A stretch of DNA of 64,000 nucleotides. Origin: JAICNG01 sp035249985. Lineage in GTDB: Bacteria > Gemmatimonadota > Gemmatimonadetes > Gemmatimonadales > Gemmatimonadaceae. The translations under genes were made by a program, and so were the position numbers. The notes under the pieces were generated by a model. The model made no database searches. It was not told the origin of the DNA and worked only from the letters and a program-made list of their open reading frames with translations. The stretch spans positions 1 through 64,000 of the forward strand of contig DATFFP010000051.1 of the NCBI GenBank assembly GCA_035249985.1, read 5' to 3'. Positions 8,340 to 17,402 of the stretch are shown piece by piece; position 1 is the first letter of the stretch; each line of letters begins with the position of its first letter.

Positions 8340-11300
8340 TTCCTTCGGTGAGGAAGTCCAGCCAGCACGACCCGCGCGCCTGACGGGGCTTCCCGCGGCG
8401 CGCGTCTGGACGGTGGTGGTGGCCGCGGCGCTCGTGACCGCTGCGCTGTGGCTCCGCACGCCCGACGTACGGTACCTCGCGCCGGCGGCCCTCGCTACCG
8501 TGCTGGCGGCGATCCTCCTCAAACGCGTACCCCGGACGCTGCGCGCGTGGGGCGTGGCGACCGCACTGGCGCTCGCCGCGTTTTGTGCGATGGGCGCGAT
8601 CGCGCAGCGCGAGCTCACTCGCATTGCGCGGGATTGGTCGACGTACCGCGCCGGGCGAATCACGCGTGGCGCGCAGCGCCTCGATGTCACGCTCGACAGC
8701 ATCGAGGCGGCGCTGACGCAGCGCGCGCGCACGGCGCTCGAAGCCCCCAGCGACACGATGCGGGCGTTCGACCATCTCCGCCGTCTGGTGCGTGAGGATC
8801 GCGCACAGACCGTTGCCTTATACCACGGGGGGCAACCCCTGGCCTGGGCCGGGCGGCCCCGCGTGCGCACGGACTCGGTCGCAGGCGCGGGAGGCGTGAT
8901 CTTCACGCCGTTCTACGTCACGCTCTACGCCGCGGCGGAGCGCGGCGACCGGCGCGCCGTGGCAGCGGCGCTCGTGCACGCTGAGCCTCCCGCGGACCGC
9001 CTGGCTCAGGCGGTCGACGAGCGGGTAGCCGAGCGCTCGGGGCTGCATGGATTCCAGTTCGCGTTGCCAACCGTCCGGGAGCTTGCCGAAAGCACCCCCT
9101 ACGTTGGGCGCGGCGGCGACACCCTCTTTCGCCTTCGCCCGCTGGTGCCCGCCCAGGGCGAGGCGGCGCTCATCGCCCTCGATCGCACGCGCGAGCGCGG
9201 CGCGATCGTGCTGGCGGTCGCGCTGGTGCTCTTCCTCGCCGCGTCGTGGGCCCGTCTGCGATCGCTCACCTGGCGGCTGGCGACGCTGGCGGTCGCGCTC
9301 GCCTGCGTGGGGCTCGTGCCGTTGGGCACGTTTTCGAGCGACACTTCGCTGTTCGATCCCACCGTGTACTCGGCGACGCTTGGCGGCCCCTTCACCGCGA
9401 GCGTCGGGGCGCTGGCCCTTTCCAGCGCGACGCTGCTGCTCGCGCTGCTGACCGTGCTCCGCACGCGGACACGCACCGCCTGGAGACCCACGGCCGCCGT
9501 GATCGTGGTCGTCGTCATGTCGCTCGGGCCGTTTCTTCTCCGCGACCTGGCGCGTGGCGTCACGGTGCCGGCGTCCGGTATAACCGTCGGACTCTGGCTC
9601 TCGTGGCAGGTCGCGATCTTCCTCGCCGCCGCGGCCCTGCTCCTCGGCGCGGCCGCTGCCGGCGGCGCGGTGCTGGGAGCCACCCGTGGACTCCATCCGG
9701 CAATCGCTCCCACCCTTGCCGCGCTCGCCGCGCTCATCGGCCCGGTGGTCTGGGACGCGCCGGGTCGCTGGCCGGGTTGGTATCCGATCCTCTGGATCGC
9801 GGCGATCGGAGCACTCGCCCTCACGCGCCGGCATGTCGCCTTCATCGTGACCGCGGCCACCGTCGCTGCGTTCGGCGCGGCGACGCTCACGTGGGGTGCA
9901 GGCGTGCGGGGGCGAGTCGCGCTCGCGAATGACGATGTCGGCGATCTTGCCGCGCCCGATCCATATCCCGTCGCGCTGCTGGAGCGCCTCGCCGATTCCA
10001 TTGAGGCCGGGTCCCCCCCGCTCACCGAGGCCGAGCTGCTGCGGCGTTTCGTGCGCTCCGACCTGGCCGGAGCGGGCTACCCGGCGTCGCTGTCGAGCTG
10101 GCTTCCCGACGGATTCCCCGGCGCCCTGCTCTCACTCACGCCGGCGGATATCGATCAGCGCGAAGTGGGCCCCGTCGTCACCGACGCTCGGCGGCGCGGA
10201 CAGCGAGTCGTGCGCCTCGTGCCCTCTATCCCCGGGACGAACACCATCCTCGCCGTGCCGCACGAGGGAGGCACGGTGACAGCGGTGGTCGTGCAGCCAC
10301 GTACGCGGCTCATTCCCGACGATCCCTTTTCAGCACTGCTGGGTCTCGAGCCGCGCGAGCGCGGCGAGCCGCCGTACTCGCTGGCCCTCACCGACGTCGA
10401 TGCGCGCGCGCCGCTGCCGCCGGCAGGGGAGACGCACTGGTCTCGCGACGCCAACGAGCTCCACGGCGACCGTACCATCGCGACGCCTAACGGGCCCGCT
10501 CGTGCGCACATCGAGGTCGATCTGCGCTCGCTCGACGTATTGCTGCAGCGCGGGACGCTGGTCGTGCTGTTCGACCTGGTGCTGCTGCTCGGTCTCTGGA
10601 TGGTCAGCGTCGTGCCGGGTGGCGCCTTCGGGCGATGGCTCCGCGCACGGCGGCGACGGTGGTCGCGCTCGTACCGCGCGCGCCTCACCGTCGCGTTGTT
10701 CCTCTTTTTCGTCATTCCCGCCGGCGTTTTCGCGCTGTGGAGCTATCGGCGACTCCAGGACGAGGTGCGCCAATCCCGCGAGCTCCTGGTGCGCGAGACG
10801 CTCCGCGCCGGCGCAGCCGCCGAGGATCTCGAGAAGCTCGACGAAATCGGCGATCGCCTGCAGACGCCCCTGTTTCTCTATCGCGACGGTGCGCTGCGAC
10901 GCGCCAGCGCGGCACTCCACGAGTCGCTCGCGGCGTTTGGCCGATTCCTCCCGCGCAACGTGCATGCGGCGCTGACGCTGGGAGGGGAAGTCAACGCGAG
11001 TCAAACCCTCTCGGTCGGGGGCGTGTCGACGCTCGTGGGATACCGATTGAGCGCCGGGCCGTCTGGTGAGCGCGATGTGATCGCGGCTCCGGCGCGCGGC
11101 GGCGAAGCACTCCTGGAGCGACGACGACGAGATCTCGGCGTCCTCGTCCTGTTCGCGACCGTGCTCGGGGCGCTCGCGGCGCTCTGGCTGAGCGGAGTGG
11201 CGGCTCGGTCACTCGCGCAACCCATTGGATCGCTCCAAAGTGCCGCTCTGGCGATCGCTGGTGGTGATCGCGAGCCGCAGCTCACCGGGTTGCCGCCGGA

Positions 11301-12366
11301 GGAATTCGCCCCCGTGTTCACCGCCTTCCGGCGAATGGCCTCCGATCTCGGTGAAAGTCGCGCGGCGCTCGAGGAGACGCAGCGTCGCATCGCGGCGATT
11401 CTGCGCAACGTCGCCAGCGGCGTGATTGCCGTCGATCGGTCGATGACCGTCACCCTGGCGAACCCTGCGGCGGACGCGCTGCTCGGTGAGCGGATCCCGC
11501 CCGCGACACGTCTGGAGGACGTCGCGCCTGATGCGCTCGTGGAGCGAGTTCAGTCCTTCCTCAACCACGAGGTCGACGAGGAAGAGTTCGACGAAACGGT
11601 TGGCCAGCGGCAGCTGCATGTTCGGCTCACCCGCCTCACACGCGGTGTCGGCGGAGCGGTCATCACGATGGATGACGTCACCGATCTCGCGCGGGCGCAG
11701 CGTGTGCTCGCGTGGGGCGAGATGGCGCGTCAGGTCGCGCACGAGATCAAGAATCCACTCACCCCGATTCGGCTGGGTGTACAGCACCTTCGACGTGCCC
11801 GCGCCGACGCGCGCGCGGACTTCGACGCGATCCTCGATCGCAACGTCGCACGCATTCTCTCCGAGATCGACCGCCTCGACGAGATCGCGCGGAGCTTCAG
11901 TCGATACGGAACGGCCCCCGCCGAGCGACTGCCCGCGAAGGCGACCGACGTGGCGGCGGTCGTGCGCGATGTCGTGGAGCTGGAGCGGCTGGGCCGGGAC
12001 GAGATCGAATGGCGTGCGAGCGGCGTCGACTCGCCGGCGCTCGCGCTCGCCAGCGAGGACGAGCTGCGCGAGGTCCTCATTAATCTGCTCGAGAATGCCC
12101 GGCTCGCGAATGCGCGACACGTCGAGATGCGGGTGAGCGTCGACGGCGACCACGTACAGGTCGATGTCGAGGATGATGGGCATGGTATCGCGCCCGAGGT
12201 GTTGCCCCGGATCTTCGAGCCGCACTTCTCGACGCGAACGAGCGGGAGCGGGCTTGGCCTCGCGATCAGCCGACAGCTGCTCGAGGGCTGGGGCGGAACG
12301 ATCGGCATCGAGAGCGGTGCGCCGGGCGGCGCCGTCGTGCGAATCCGTCTGCGGCGCCCGGAGTGA
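8293..12366 (+). CDS. Very large NtrY-like sensor histidine kinase
   Basis: 1357 residues, much longer than NtrY (about 750). Multiple transmembrane helices fill about residues 35-90 and 295-550. A further membrane region (VVLFDLVLLLGLWMVSVV, about 757-775, and VALFLFFVIPAGVFAL) and a periplasmic stretch precede a HAMP-like segment (about 970-1020). A PAS-like domain (VIAVDRSMTVTLANPAADAL) follows, then HisKA with the phospho-acceptor His at about 1150 (RQVAHEIKNPLTPIRLG). The ATPase domain has an N-box LINLLENARLANA and G-boxes DDGHGIAPE and GSGLGLAI. The AHEIKNPL block is typical of NtrB/NtrY kinases that pair with sigma-54 activators, and such a regulator lies at 21861. The start is uncertain: TTG 8293 has GGGAG nine bases upstream, and GTG 8320 is the alternative. 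Confidence 0.88.
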   Translation: MSRRGDDAAVGRGTVISFGEEVQPARPARLTGLPAARVWTVVVAAALVTAALWLRTPDVRYLAPAALATVLAAILLKRVPRTLRAWGVATALALAAFCAMGAIAQRELTRIARDWSTYRAGRITRGAQRLDVTLDSIEAALTQRARTALEAPSDTMRAFDHLRRLVREDRAQTVALYHGGQPLAWAGRPRVRTDSVAGAGGVIFTPFYVTLYAAAERGDRRAVAAALVHAEPPADRLAQAVDERVAERSGLHGFQFALPTVRELAESTPYVGRGGDTLFRLRPLVPAQGEAALIALDRTRERGAIVLAVALVLFLAASWARLRSLTWRLATLAVALACVGLVPLGTFSSDTSLFDPTVYSATLGGPFTASVGALALSSATLLLALLTVLRTRTRTAWRPTAAVIVVVVMSLGPFLLRDLARGVTVPASGITVGLWLSWQVAIFLAAAALLLGAAAAGGAVLGATRGLHPAIAPTLAALAALIGPVVWDAPGRWPGWYPILWIAAIGALALTRRHVAFIVTAATVAAFGAATLTWGAGVRGRVALANDDVGDLAAPDPYPVALLERLADSIEAGSPPLTEAELLRRFVRSDLAGAGYPASLSSWLPDGFPGALLSLTPADIDQREVGPVVTDARRRGQRVVRLVPSIPGTNTILAVPHEGGTVTAVVVQPRTRLIPDDPFSALLGLEPRERGEPPYSLALTDVDARAPLPPAGETHWSRDANELHGDRTIATPNGPARAHIEVDLRSLDVLLQRGTLVVLFDLVLLLGLWMVSVVPGGAFGRWLRARRRRWSRSYRARLTVALFLFFVIPAGVFALWSYRRLQDEVRQSRELLVRETLRAGAAAEDLEKLDEIGDRLQTPLFLYRDGALRRASAALHESLAAFGRFLPRNVHAALTLGGEVNASQTLSVGGVSTLVGYRLSAGPSGERDVIAAPARGGEALLERRRRDLGVLVLFATVLGALAALWLSGVAARSLAQPIGSLQSAALAIAGGDREPQLTGLPPEEFAPVFTAFRRMASDLGESRAALEETQRRIAAILRNVASGVIAVDRSMTVTLANPAADALLGERIPPATRLEDVAPDALVERVQSFLNHEVDEEEFDETVGQRQLHVRLTRLTRGVGGAVITMDDVTDLARAQRVLAWGEMARQVAHEIKNPLTPIRLGVQHLRRARADARADFDAILDRNVARILSEIDRLDEIARSFSRYGTAPAERLPAKATDVAAVVRDVVELERLGRDEIEWRASGVDSPALALASEDELREVLINLLENARLANARHVEMRVSVDGDHVQVDVEDDGHGIAPEVLPRIFEPHFSTRTSGSGLGLAISRQLLEGWGGTIGIESGAPGGAVVRIRLRRPE

Positions 12367-12426
12367 AACGAGACGGGAGCCGCGCGCGTACGGTCAGCAG
12401 GATCAACGCTTTCAAGGAGTCCCCCC

Positions 12427-12705
12427 GTGATCGAGCTACTCGCAACCGTCGGCGCCGTGGTCGTATCCGCCTTCGCGTTCATTCAGTCGCGCCTGTACGT
12501 GCGGCGCCGCCTTCAGTTCGTCGATGCCGTGCACTCGCCGGCCGCTCCGTTCATAGCCGGCGGCCTCGCGCTCGCCCTCGCGGCCCCGATCGTGTGGATC
12601 GTGCCCTTCGTGGGAACCGGCTCGGCGTTACTCTTTGGACTCGCCGTCGGGTTTGGGGTGGCGCGCGGCGCTGGAGACGTGAGAAAACGCCTGCCGCACG
12701 GATAA
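12427..12705 (+). CDS. Small membrane protein of unknown function
   Basis: 92 residues with two or three hydrophobic segments (LLATVGAVVVSAFAFIQS; PFIAGGLALALAAPIVWIVPFVG; SALLFGLAVGFGVARG). The GTG start is supported by a good AAGGAG seven bases upstream. It lies 60 bases after the kinase stop codon and just before a long inverted repeat, so it is probably the last gene of the kinase transcript. I recognise no family. Confidence 0.65.
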   Translation: MIELLATVGAVVVSAFAFIQSRLYVRRRLQFVDAVHSPAAPFIAGGLALALAAPIVWIVPFVGTGSALLFGLAVGFGVARGAGDVRKRLPHG

Positions 12706-12710
12706 TCACT

Positions 12711-12813
12711 CGAACGGCAGAGACGTCAGAGGTCAGAATACAGAATTCAGAGTTCAGACAAACTATCTGAACTCTGAATTCTGCAGTCTGACCTCTGACG
12801 TCTCTGCCGTTCG
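12711..12813. repeat. Long intergenic inverted repeat A
   Basis: Two 48-base arms with only about three mismatches surround a 7-base loop (CAAACTA, 12759-12765). The left arm begins CGAACGGCAGAGACGTC and contains reiterated CAGAATTCAGAG-type words. It lies six bases after the stop of the small membrane protein and 36 bases before pnuC, so it separates two co-directional transcripts. It shares the CAGAATACAGAATTCAG word with repeats B (42896) and C (49105). Confidence 0.9.
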
Positions 12814-12836
12814 GGCTCAAAGGGTCGGCGCTGACG

Positions 12837-12842
12837 TATCAT
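12837..12842 (+). promoter_or_regulatory. -10-like box for a probably leaderless pnuC transcript
   Basis: TATCAT followed by exactly six bases and then the ATG of pnuC matches the TAnnnT-N6-start arrangement typical of leaderless mRNAs. No convincing -35 box and no Shine-Dalgarno are present between inverted repeat A and the start codon. Confidence 0.45.
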
Positions 12843-12848
12843 TCCCTC

Positions 12849-13433
12849 ATGGATCCGATCGAAGTCACCGCGGCCCTGTTTGGAGTGGCGTCCGTCTATC
12901 TCAGCGCCCGCCAGAACGTCTGGAACTGGCCGCTGGGGATCATCAACGTCACCCTCTACATCTTCGTCTTCCACGAAGCGAAGCTCTATGCCGACATGGG
13001 GCTCCAGGCCGTGTACATCGTGCTCGCGGCCTACGGCTGGTGGCATTGGCTGCACGGCGGAACGAACCGCGGGGCCTTGCGCGTGTCGCGCGCGCCCCGA
13101 CGAGAGATCATCCTGCTCACCATCGCGTTCGTCGCCGGCACGACCGCGCTCTCGACGCTCCTCGCGCGTACGACCGACGCGTCGCTTCCCCTCGCCGATT
13201 CGGCCCTCACCGCAGCCAGCCTCGTCGCGCAGTACATGATGACGCGCAAGTACGTGGAGTGCTGGCTGGTGTGGATCGCAGCCGACACCGCGTACGTCGC
13301 GATGTTCATCTACAAATCGCTCTGGCCGACCGCCGGACTGTATCTCCTGTTCACCGTTCTCGCTGTGGTCGGGTGGCGGCACTGGCGGGCGTCGCTGCGC
13401 GAGCAGTCCCTTCCGCACGCCGCGTTCGCGTGA
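12849..13433 (+). CDS. pnuC: PnuC-family nicotinamide riboside transporter
   Basis: A 194-residue inner-membrane protein with about seven hydrophobic helices. The family block WNWPLGIINVTLYIF (about 26-40), then KLYADMGLQ and YGWWHW, is diagnostic of PnuC, which facilitates diffusion of nicotinamide riboside (NR). Relatives PnuT and PnuX carry other vitamins. The 4-base overlap (GTGA at 13430) with a NadR-type kinase gene supports NR as substrate, because phosphorylation traps it in the cytoplasm. Transcription is probably leaderless from the box at 12837. Confidence 0.92.
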   Translation: MDPIEVTAALFGVASVYLSARQNVWNWPLGIINVTLYIFVFHEAKLYADMGLQAVYIVLAAYGWWHWLHGGTNRGALRVSRAPRREIILLTIAFVAGTTALSTLLARTTDASLPLADSALTAASLVAQYMMTRKYVECWLVWIAADTAYVAMFIYKSLWPTAGLYLLFTVLAVVGWRHWRASLREQSLPHAAFA

Positions 13434-13972
13434 GCGCCGAGCGCACGCGCCGGGTGACGGTCACGGGTTCAGAATCGACCGGAAAGACGTGGCTGGCTGA
13501 GCGACTGGCAACACGCTTCGAAACCGTCTGGTCGCGAGAGTTTTCCCGCGAGTACGCGCTCGACAAGGGCGCTCCGCTGGACGCGTCCGACGTCGAACCC
13601 ATAGCGCGGGGGCAGCTGCGCGGCGAAGACGAGATGCTCCGTCGAGCGCGCGGCCTGGCCATTCTCGATACCGATCTCGTCAGCACGGTGGTCTACGCGG
13701 AGCACTACTACGGACGGTGCCCACCCTGGATCGACGCCGCCGCACGAGGGCGGCTCGCCGAGCTCTATTTGCTGTGCGACATCGATGTGCCATGGGTCGG
13801 GGATCCGGCGCGCGATCGCCCGCACGCCCGGCACGAGCTCCACGCCGCGTTCACCAAACAGCTCGAGCGATACGGTGCGCAATGCGTGGCCGTGCGCGGG
13901 ATTTGGGAGGAGCGAGAGGCCATAGCTGTCGCGGCGATCGAAGCTCGCCTCGCACTGCGGGCGCAGAAATAG
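13430..13972 (+). CDS. NadR-type ribosylnicotinamide kinase
   Basis: 180 residues corresponding to the C-terminal kinase domain of NadR, without the N-terminal HTH and NMN adenylyltransferase domains. The P-loop is GSESTGKT (about 13-20), followed by WSREFSREY, the Walker-B-like LDTDLVST and CDIDVPWVGDPARDRPH, all characteristic of the NadR kinase. The expected reaction is NR + ATP to NMN, feeding NAD synthesis. The GTG start overlaps the pnuC stop by four bases, consistent with a coupled transporter and kinase. No nadM or nadD gene lies in the window. Confidence 0.88.
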   Translation: MSAERTRRVTVTGSESTGKTWLAERLATRFETVWSREFSREYALDKGAPLDASDVEPIARGQLRGEDEMLRRARGLAILDTDLVSTVVYAEHYYGRCPPWIDAAARGRLAELYLLCDIDVPWVGDPARDRPHARHELHAAFTKQLERYGAQCVAVRGIWEEREAIAVAAIEARLALRAQK

Positions 13973-14039
13973 AGCTCGCGGCTGGTCCGCGCACCTGGGG
14001 CACGCATTATCTTCCTGAAGTCGCGGTGGCGTCTCCGCC

Positions 14040-16283
14040 GTGTTGCACCCGCGCTTCCACCAACCGACGACTATCGTGTCGTACCTTCTCGCCCTGTTGC
14101 TCGCGCTGCTCACGGTGCGCGGCGAAGTTCGCGATGCCGTCACCGGAGAGCCGGTTGCTGGCGTGGTCGTAGCGTCCGCCTCCGCACAGGGCGGTACCGT
14201 GACCGATGACGCGGGCCGCTTCGCCCTGGAGCTGACTGGACCGGCGCGCGTTCGCTTTGCGCGCGTCGGATACCAGACGCTCGAGGTGGTCATCGCGCGC
14301 GACACCATTCTCGTGGTCAGCCTCGAACCCGCCGCGCCGTCGCTCGAGCGCGTGACCGTCACCGCGCTCCGCGGCGACGCGGATGCACCGATCCCACAGC
14401 GCACCATGGACCGGGAGGAAGTCGAACGGCGGTACGTGGGGCAGGATGTGCCGCTGCTGCTCACCGGTCAGCCATCGGTGACGTCGTACGCGGAAGCCGG
14501 CGCCTTTTCGAACTACACCTACTTCCGTCTTCGCGGGATCGATCACACGCGAGTCAACATCACGCTCGACGGCGTACCGCTCAACGATCCCGAGGACCAG
14601 TTCGTCTACTTCTCGAACTTCCCGGATTTCGGGAACAGCCTCGAGTCGGTGCAGATCCAGCGTGGGGTCGGCACGAGCTCGTATGGGACGGCTGCGTACG
14701 CAGGGGCGATCAACTTTCAGTCCATGGCGCTCGCGAGCGCCGAGCGACGCGGCGAGGTGCAGGTCGGGCGCGGCTCATTCGGCACCACCCGTGGAAGCGC
14801 AGAGTGGATGTCGGGCCGTGTCAGCGACCGCTTCGCGGCGTACGCGCGCGCCTCGGCGCACCGCACGGAGGGGTACCGTCATCACTCCGGGAACACCGGA
14901 CAATCGTACTTCGCCAACGGAGCGTACTTCGGGGCCCGCGACATCCTGAAGATCACCGCGTTCGGCGGTCGATCCCGGAACGAGCTCGCGTATCTCGCCG
15001 CACCGCTTCCCGATCTCGAGCGCGACCCACGTACCAACCCGCTCGGCGAGGACGAGCGCGATGACTTCCAGCAGCACTTCGCCAGTGCGTCGTGGACGCG
15101 CGCGCTCGGAGAGCAGGCCGCGATGCAGGCGACGGCCTACACGATCTGGGCGAGTGGCGACTACGACGTTCGCATCGCGCCCGACCTCTACAACTTCCAG
15201 CTCGCTTCACGAGTCACGGGCGCCCTCGCCACCTGGAGCGCGCGGCGCGGAGCGTTCGACCTCGACGTCGGCGCCCACGCGAACACGTACCACCGGGACC
15301 ATGCCCTCGCCATCCGGCCCGACCTGGAGGCACTCGTCTATCACAACACCGGCCGAAAGCGCGAGCAGAGCGCGTTCGCGAAGGCCGTGCTCTCGCTCGG
15401 CGACCTCACGCTCTACGGTGATCTCCAGCTCCGTCACCCCGAATTCGAGTATGTGCCGTCCGAGGAGTCCGGCGTGGGAGGGCGGAGCATCGCGTGGACG
15501 TTCGTGAATCCAAAAGTCGGGCTCACCTGGGAGCTTTCGCGGCAGGCGACACTCTACGCGTCGTATGGGTCAAACGGCCGCGAGCCCACCCGCAATGACA
15601 TGTTCGCTGGCTTCGACAACGTCGACACGACCAACATCGACTTCGTTGGCCCGCTGTCGCGCGTGCGTCCGGAGCGTGTGTATGACGGCGAAGCGGGCGT
15701 TCGCTGGCGGACCACGTCGCTCACGGCGAACGTCAACGTGTTCGACATGCGCTTCCGCAACGAGATTACGCCGGTGGGTGAGCTCAGCTACATCGGGCTT
15801 CCGCTCCGCAAGAACGTGCGCTCGTCGTACCGCCGCGGGATCGAGGCGGACGTGACCTGGCGGCTGATCCCGTCGCTCACCGCGGCGGCGAACGCGACAT
15901 TCAGCCGCAACCGCATCGCGGAGTACACCGACGACGCGTCGGGAGCGACGTACCGGGATGTGGAGCCCTTGCTCACGCCCGCGGTGCTGCTCAACCATGC
16001 ACTCGACTGGCAGATGACGCCGGCCCTGTCGATGTCCGTGGGTGGTCGGTACGTGGGCCGGAGCTTTCTCGCCAACACCGGCGATCGCGCGTTCACGACG
16101 CCGGCGGCCTATCTGGCAGACGCGGGCCTTGCCTGGCGCCTCGGTCGTCACGAGCTCGCGCTCCACGTAATGAATGTTGGGAGTGCGCGATTCTACGCCG
16201 CCGGCTACACCGACGGCACGACGCCGTATTATTTCGTGACGGCGCCACGCGCCATCTTCGTCACGGCGACCGTCGGGTTCTAA
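14040..16283 (+). CDS. TonB-dependent outer-membrane receptor
   Basis: 747 residues. A signal peptide (SYLLALLLALLTVRG) is followed by a CarboxypepD_reg-like domain (GEVRDAVTGEPVAGVVV to about 100), a plug with FSNYTYFRLRGIDHTRVNITLDGVPLNDPE cut by the usual variation, and VQIQRGVGTSSYGTAAYAGAINF, then a 22-strand-type barrel ending in an aromatic TVGF. It imports a scarce solute with TonB energy. No substrate is encoded in the sequence itself, but it lies 67 bases after the NR kinase and one base before a Nudix gene, so uptake of an NAD precursor is a reasonable inference. The GTG start at 14040 gives a basic n-region. GTG 14076 is an alternative. Confidence 0.88.
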   Translation: MLHPRFHQPTTIVSYLLALLLALLTVRGEVRDAVTGEPVAGVVVASASAQGGTVTDDAGRFALELTGPARVRFARVGYQTLEVVIARDTILVVSLEPAAPSLERVTVTALRGDADAPIPQRTMDREEVERRYVGQDVPLLLTGQPSVTSYAEAGAFSNYTYFRLRGIDHTRVNITLDGVPLNDPEDQFVYFSNFPDFGNSLESVQIQRGVGTSSYGTAAYAGAINFQSMALASAERRGEVQVGRGSFGTTRGSAEWMSGRVSDRFAAYARASAHRTEGYRHHSGNTGQSYFANGAYFGARDILKITAFGGRSRNELAYLAAPLPDLERDPRTNPLGEDERDDFQQHFASASWTRALGEQAAMQATAYTIWASGDYDVRIAPDLYNFQLASRVTGALATWSARRGAFDLDVGAHANTYHRDHALAIRPDLEALVYHNTGRKREQSAFAKAVLSLGDLTLYGDLQLRHPEFEYVPSEESGVGGRSIAWTFVNPKVGLTWELSRQATLYASYGSNGREPTRNDMFAGFDNVDTTNIDFVGPLSRVRPERVYDGEAGVRWRTTSLTANVNVFDMRFRNEITPVGELSYIGLPLRKNVRSSYRRGIEADVTWRLIPSLTAAANATFSRNRIAEYTDDASGATYRDVEPLLTPAVLLNHALDWQMTPALSMSVGGRYVGRSFLANTGDRAFTTPAAYLADAGLAWRLGRHELALHVMNVGSARFYAAGYTDGTTPYYFVTAPRAIFVTATVGF

Positions 16284-16284
16284 C

Positions 16285-16740
16285 GTGGCGAGCCGTGCGC
16301 TCGAGTACGTTCTGGCGTTGCTCTTCACCGCCGACGCACGCGACGTCGTTCTGGTCCGCAAGACACGGCCTGCGTGGCAGGCGGGTCGCGTCAACGCGCT
16401 TGGCGGGAAGCTGCAGGACGGGGAAGCCATCCTCGAGGCCGCGCGACGCGAGGTGCGTGAGGAGGCCGGCGTCGATGTCGAGGAGTGGGAGCAGTTCCTC
16501 GTGTGGGACGATCCCGAGTATCGGCTGCGCGCCGTTCGTGCATTCGATGACGCCGCACATCGCGCGCGAACGGCCGAGGATCAGGACGTCTTTCTGGCGC
16601 GGGTGGATGCGCTGCCGCCGAACGTGATCGACAACCTCCGGTGGATCATCCCCCTGGCGCTCGATCGCGACGTGGCCGTTCCCGTCGCGGTCACCAGTGC
16701 CAATCCCGCCGGATCCGGACTCACGGAACGACCGCGTTAG
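16285..16740 (+). CDS. Nudix hydrolase
   Basis: 151 residues with a complete Nudix box (GGKLQDGE, then REVREEAGV with the correct GX5EX7REUXEEXGU spacing, about residues 39-61). The VNALGGKLQDGE context resembles MutT-like 8-oxo-dGTP or ADP-ribose hydrolases. The GTG start is one base after the receptor stop codon, so it is probably co-transcribed with the receptor. With NAD-related genes upstream, cleavage of an NAD-type pyrophosphate is possible but unproven. The gene is convergent with the START-like gene ending at 16753. Confidence 0.85.
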   Translation: MASRALEYVLALLFTADARDVVLVRKTRPAWQAGRVNALGGKLQDGEAILEAARREVREEAGVDVEEWEQFLVWDDPEYRLRAVRAFDDAAHRARTAEDQDVFLARVDALPPNVIDNLRWIIPLALDRDVAVPVAVTSANPAGSGLTERPR

Positions 16741-16752
16741 GTGCCCCTCGGT

Positions 16753-17271
16753 TCACGCTCGCGTTGGCGTGACCTCGTGTCCAAAGCGCCGCCCAAGCGC
16801 CCGCAGGAAGTCCTCCTGCGTGCGGTGGTGACCGAAGACGAACCGTGCCATGAAGCGAAAGAGCGGATTGGTCACGTACCCCCGCTCGGTGATCGTCACG
16901 AGTGTGCCGTCAGCCTCGGGAGCGAGCTCGTACGCCCACGTTCCACCAAAGGGCAGAGTTTCGTCGACGATACGCGTCACGAGGCGATGCGGCCGCTCCT
17001 CCGCGGAGCGCTCGAAAGTAATGGCGCCGTCGGTGCCGTGCTCCCGCCATCGTAACGCGCCCTCCGTCGAGAGGACATCGACGGACCGCACGCCGGTTCG
17101 CCAGCGCGGAAAATCGCGTACGTCCGTGACCGCGTGCCACACGCTGTCCGGCACCGCCTCGATGCGGGCCGTCGTGGCCGCGGTATGATCGCGGGGGAGT
17201 ATCAGCCCGACGATCGCCACGACGGCGACAATCGCGACGATGACGCCTCCCGCCAGCCAGAGCCATTTCAT
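16753..17271 (-). CDS. START/SRPBCC-fold membrane-anchored protein
   Basis: 172 residues: an N-terminal transmembrane helix (WLWLAGGVIVAIVAVVAIVGLIL) followed by a polyketide-cyclase/SRPBCC domain. That domain has IEAVPDSVWHAVTDVRDFPRWR at its start and a long C-terminal helix region. Such domains bind hydrophobic ligands, and the ligand here is unknown. The start at 17271 is preceded by GGAGGAG with a 3-base spacer on the minus strand. The 131 bases between this gene and comM are the divergent promoter region, in which I see no convincing boxes. Confidence 0.8.
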   Translation of the reverse strand: MKWLWLAGGVIVAIVAVVAIVGLILPRDHTAATTARIEAVPDSVWHAVTDVRDFPRWRTGVRSVDVLSTEGALRWREHGTDGAITFERSAEERPHRLVTRIVDETLPFGGTWAYELAPEADGTLVTITERGYVTNPLFRFMARFVFGHHRTQEDFLRALGRRFGHEVTPTRA

Positions 17272-17402
17272 GAGCTCCTCCCACCGTGCGGTTCGAGCGG
17301 CAATCCTGGCGCCGCCAACGATGTCGCGCTCCTGCGCCACTCGGCAACTCCCTGCGTCGATTCGGTGATGCGCACCGCCGACACGCGCGACACTGTTCGG
17401 GC

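Noticed and set aside
13973..14039. A riboswitch upstream of the TonB receptor
   Set aside because: Only 67 bases separate the kinase gene from the receptor. I see no TPP, cobalamin or other aptamer core, and the stretch has no stable stem.
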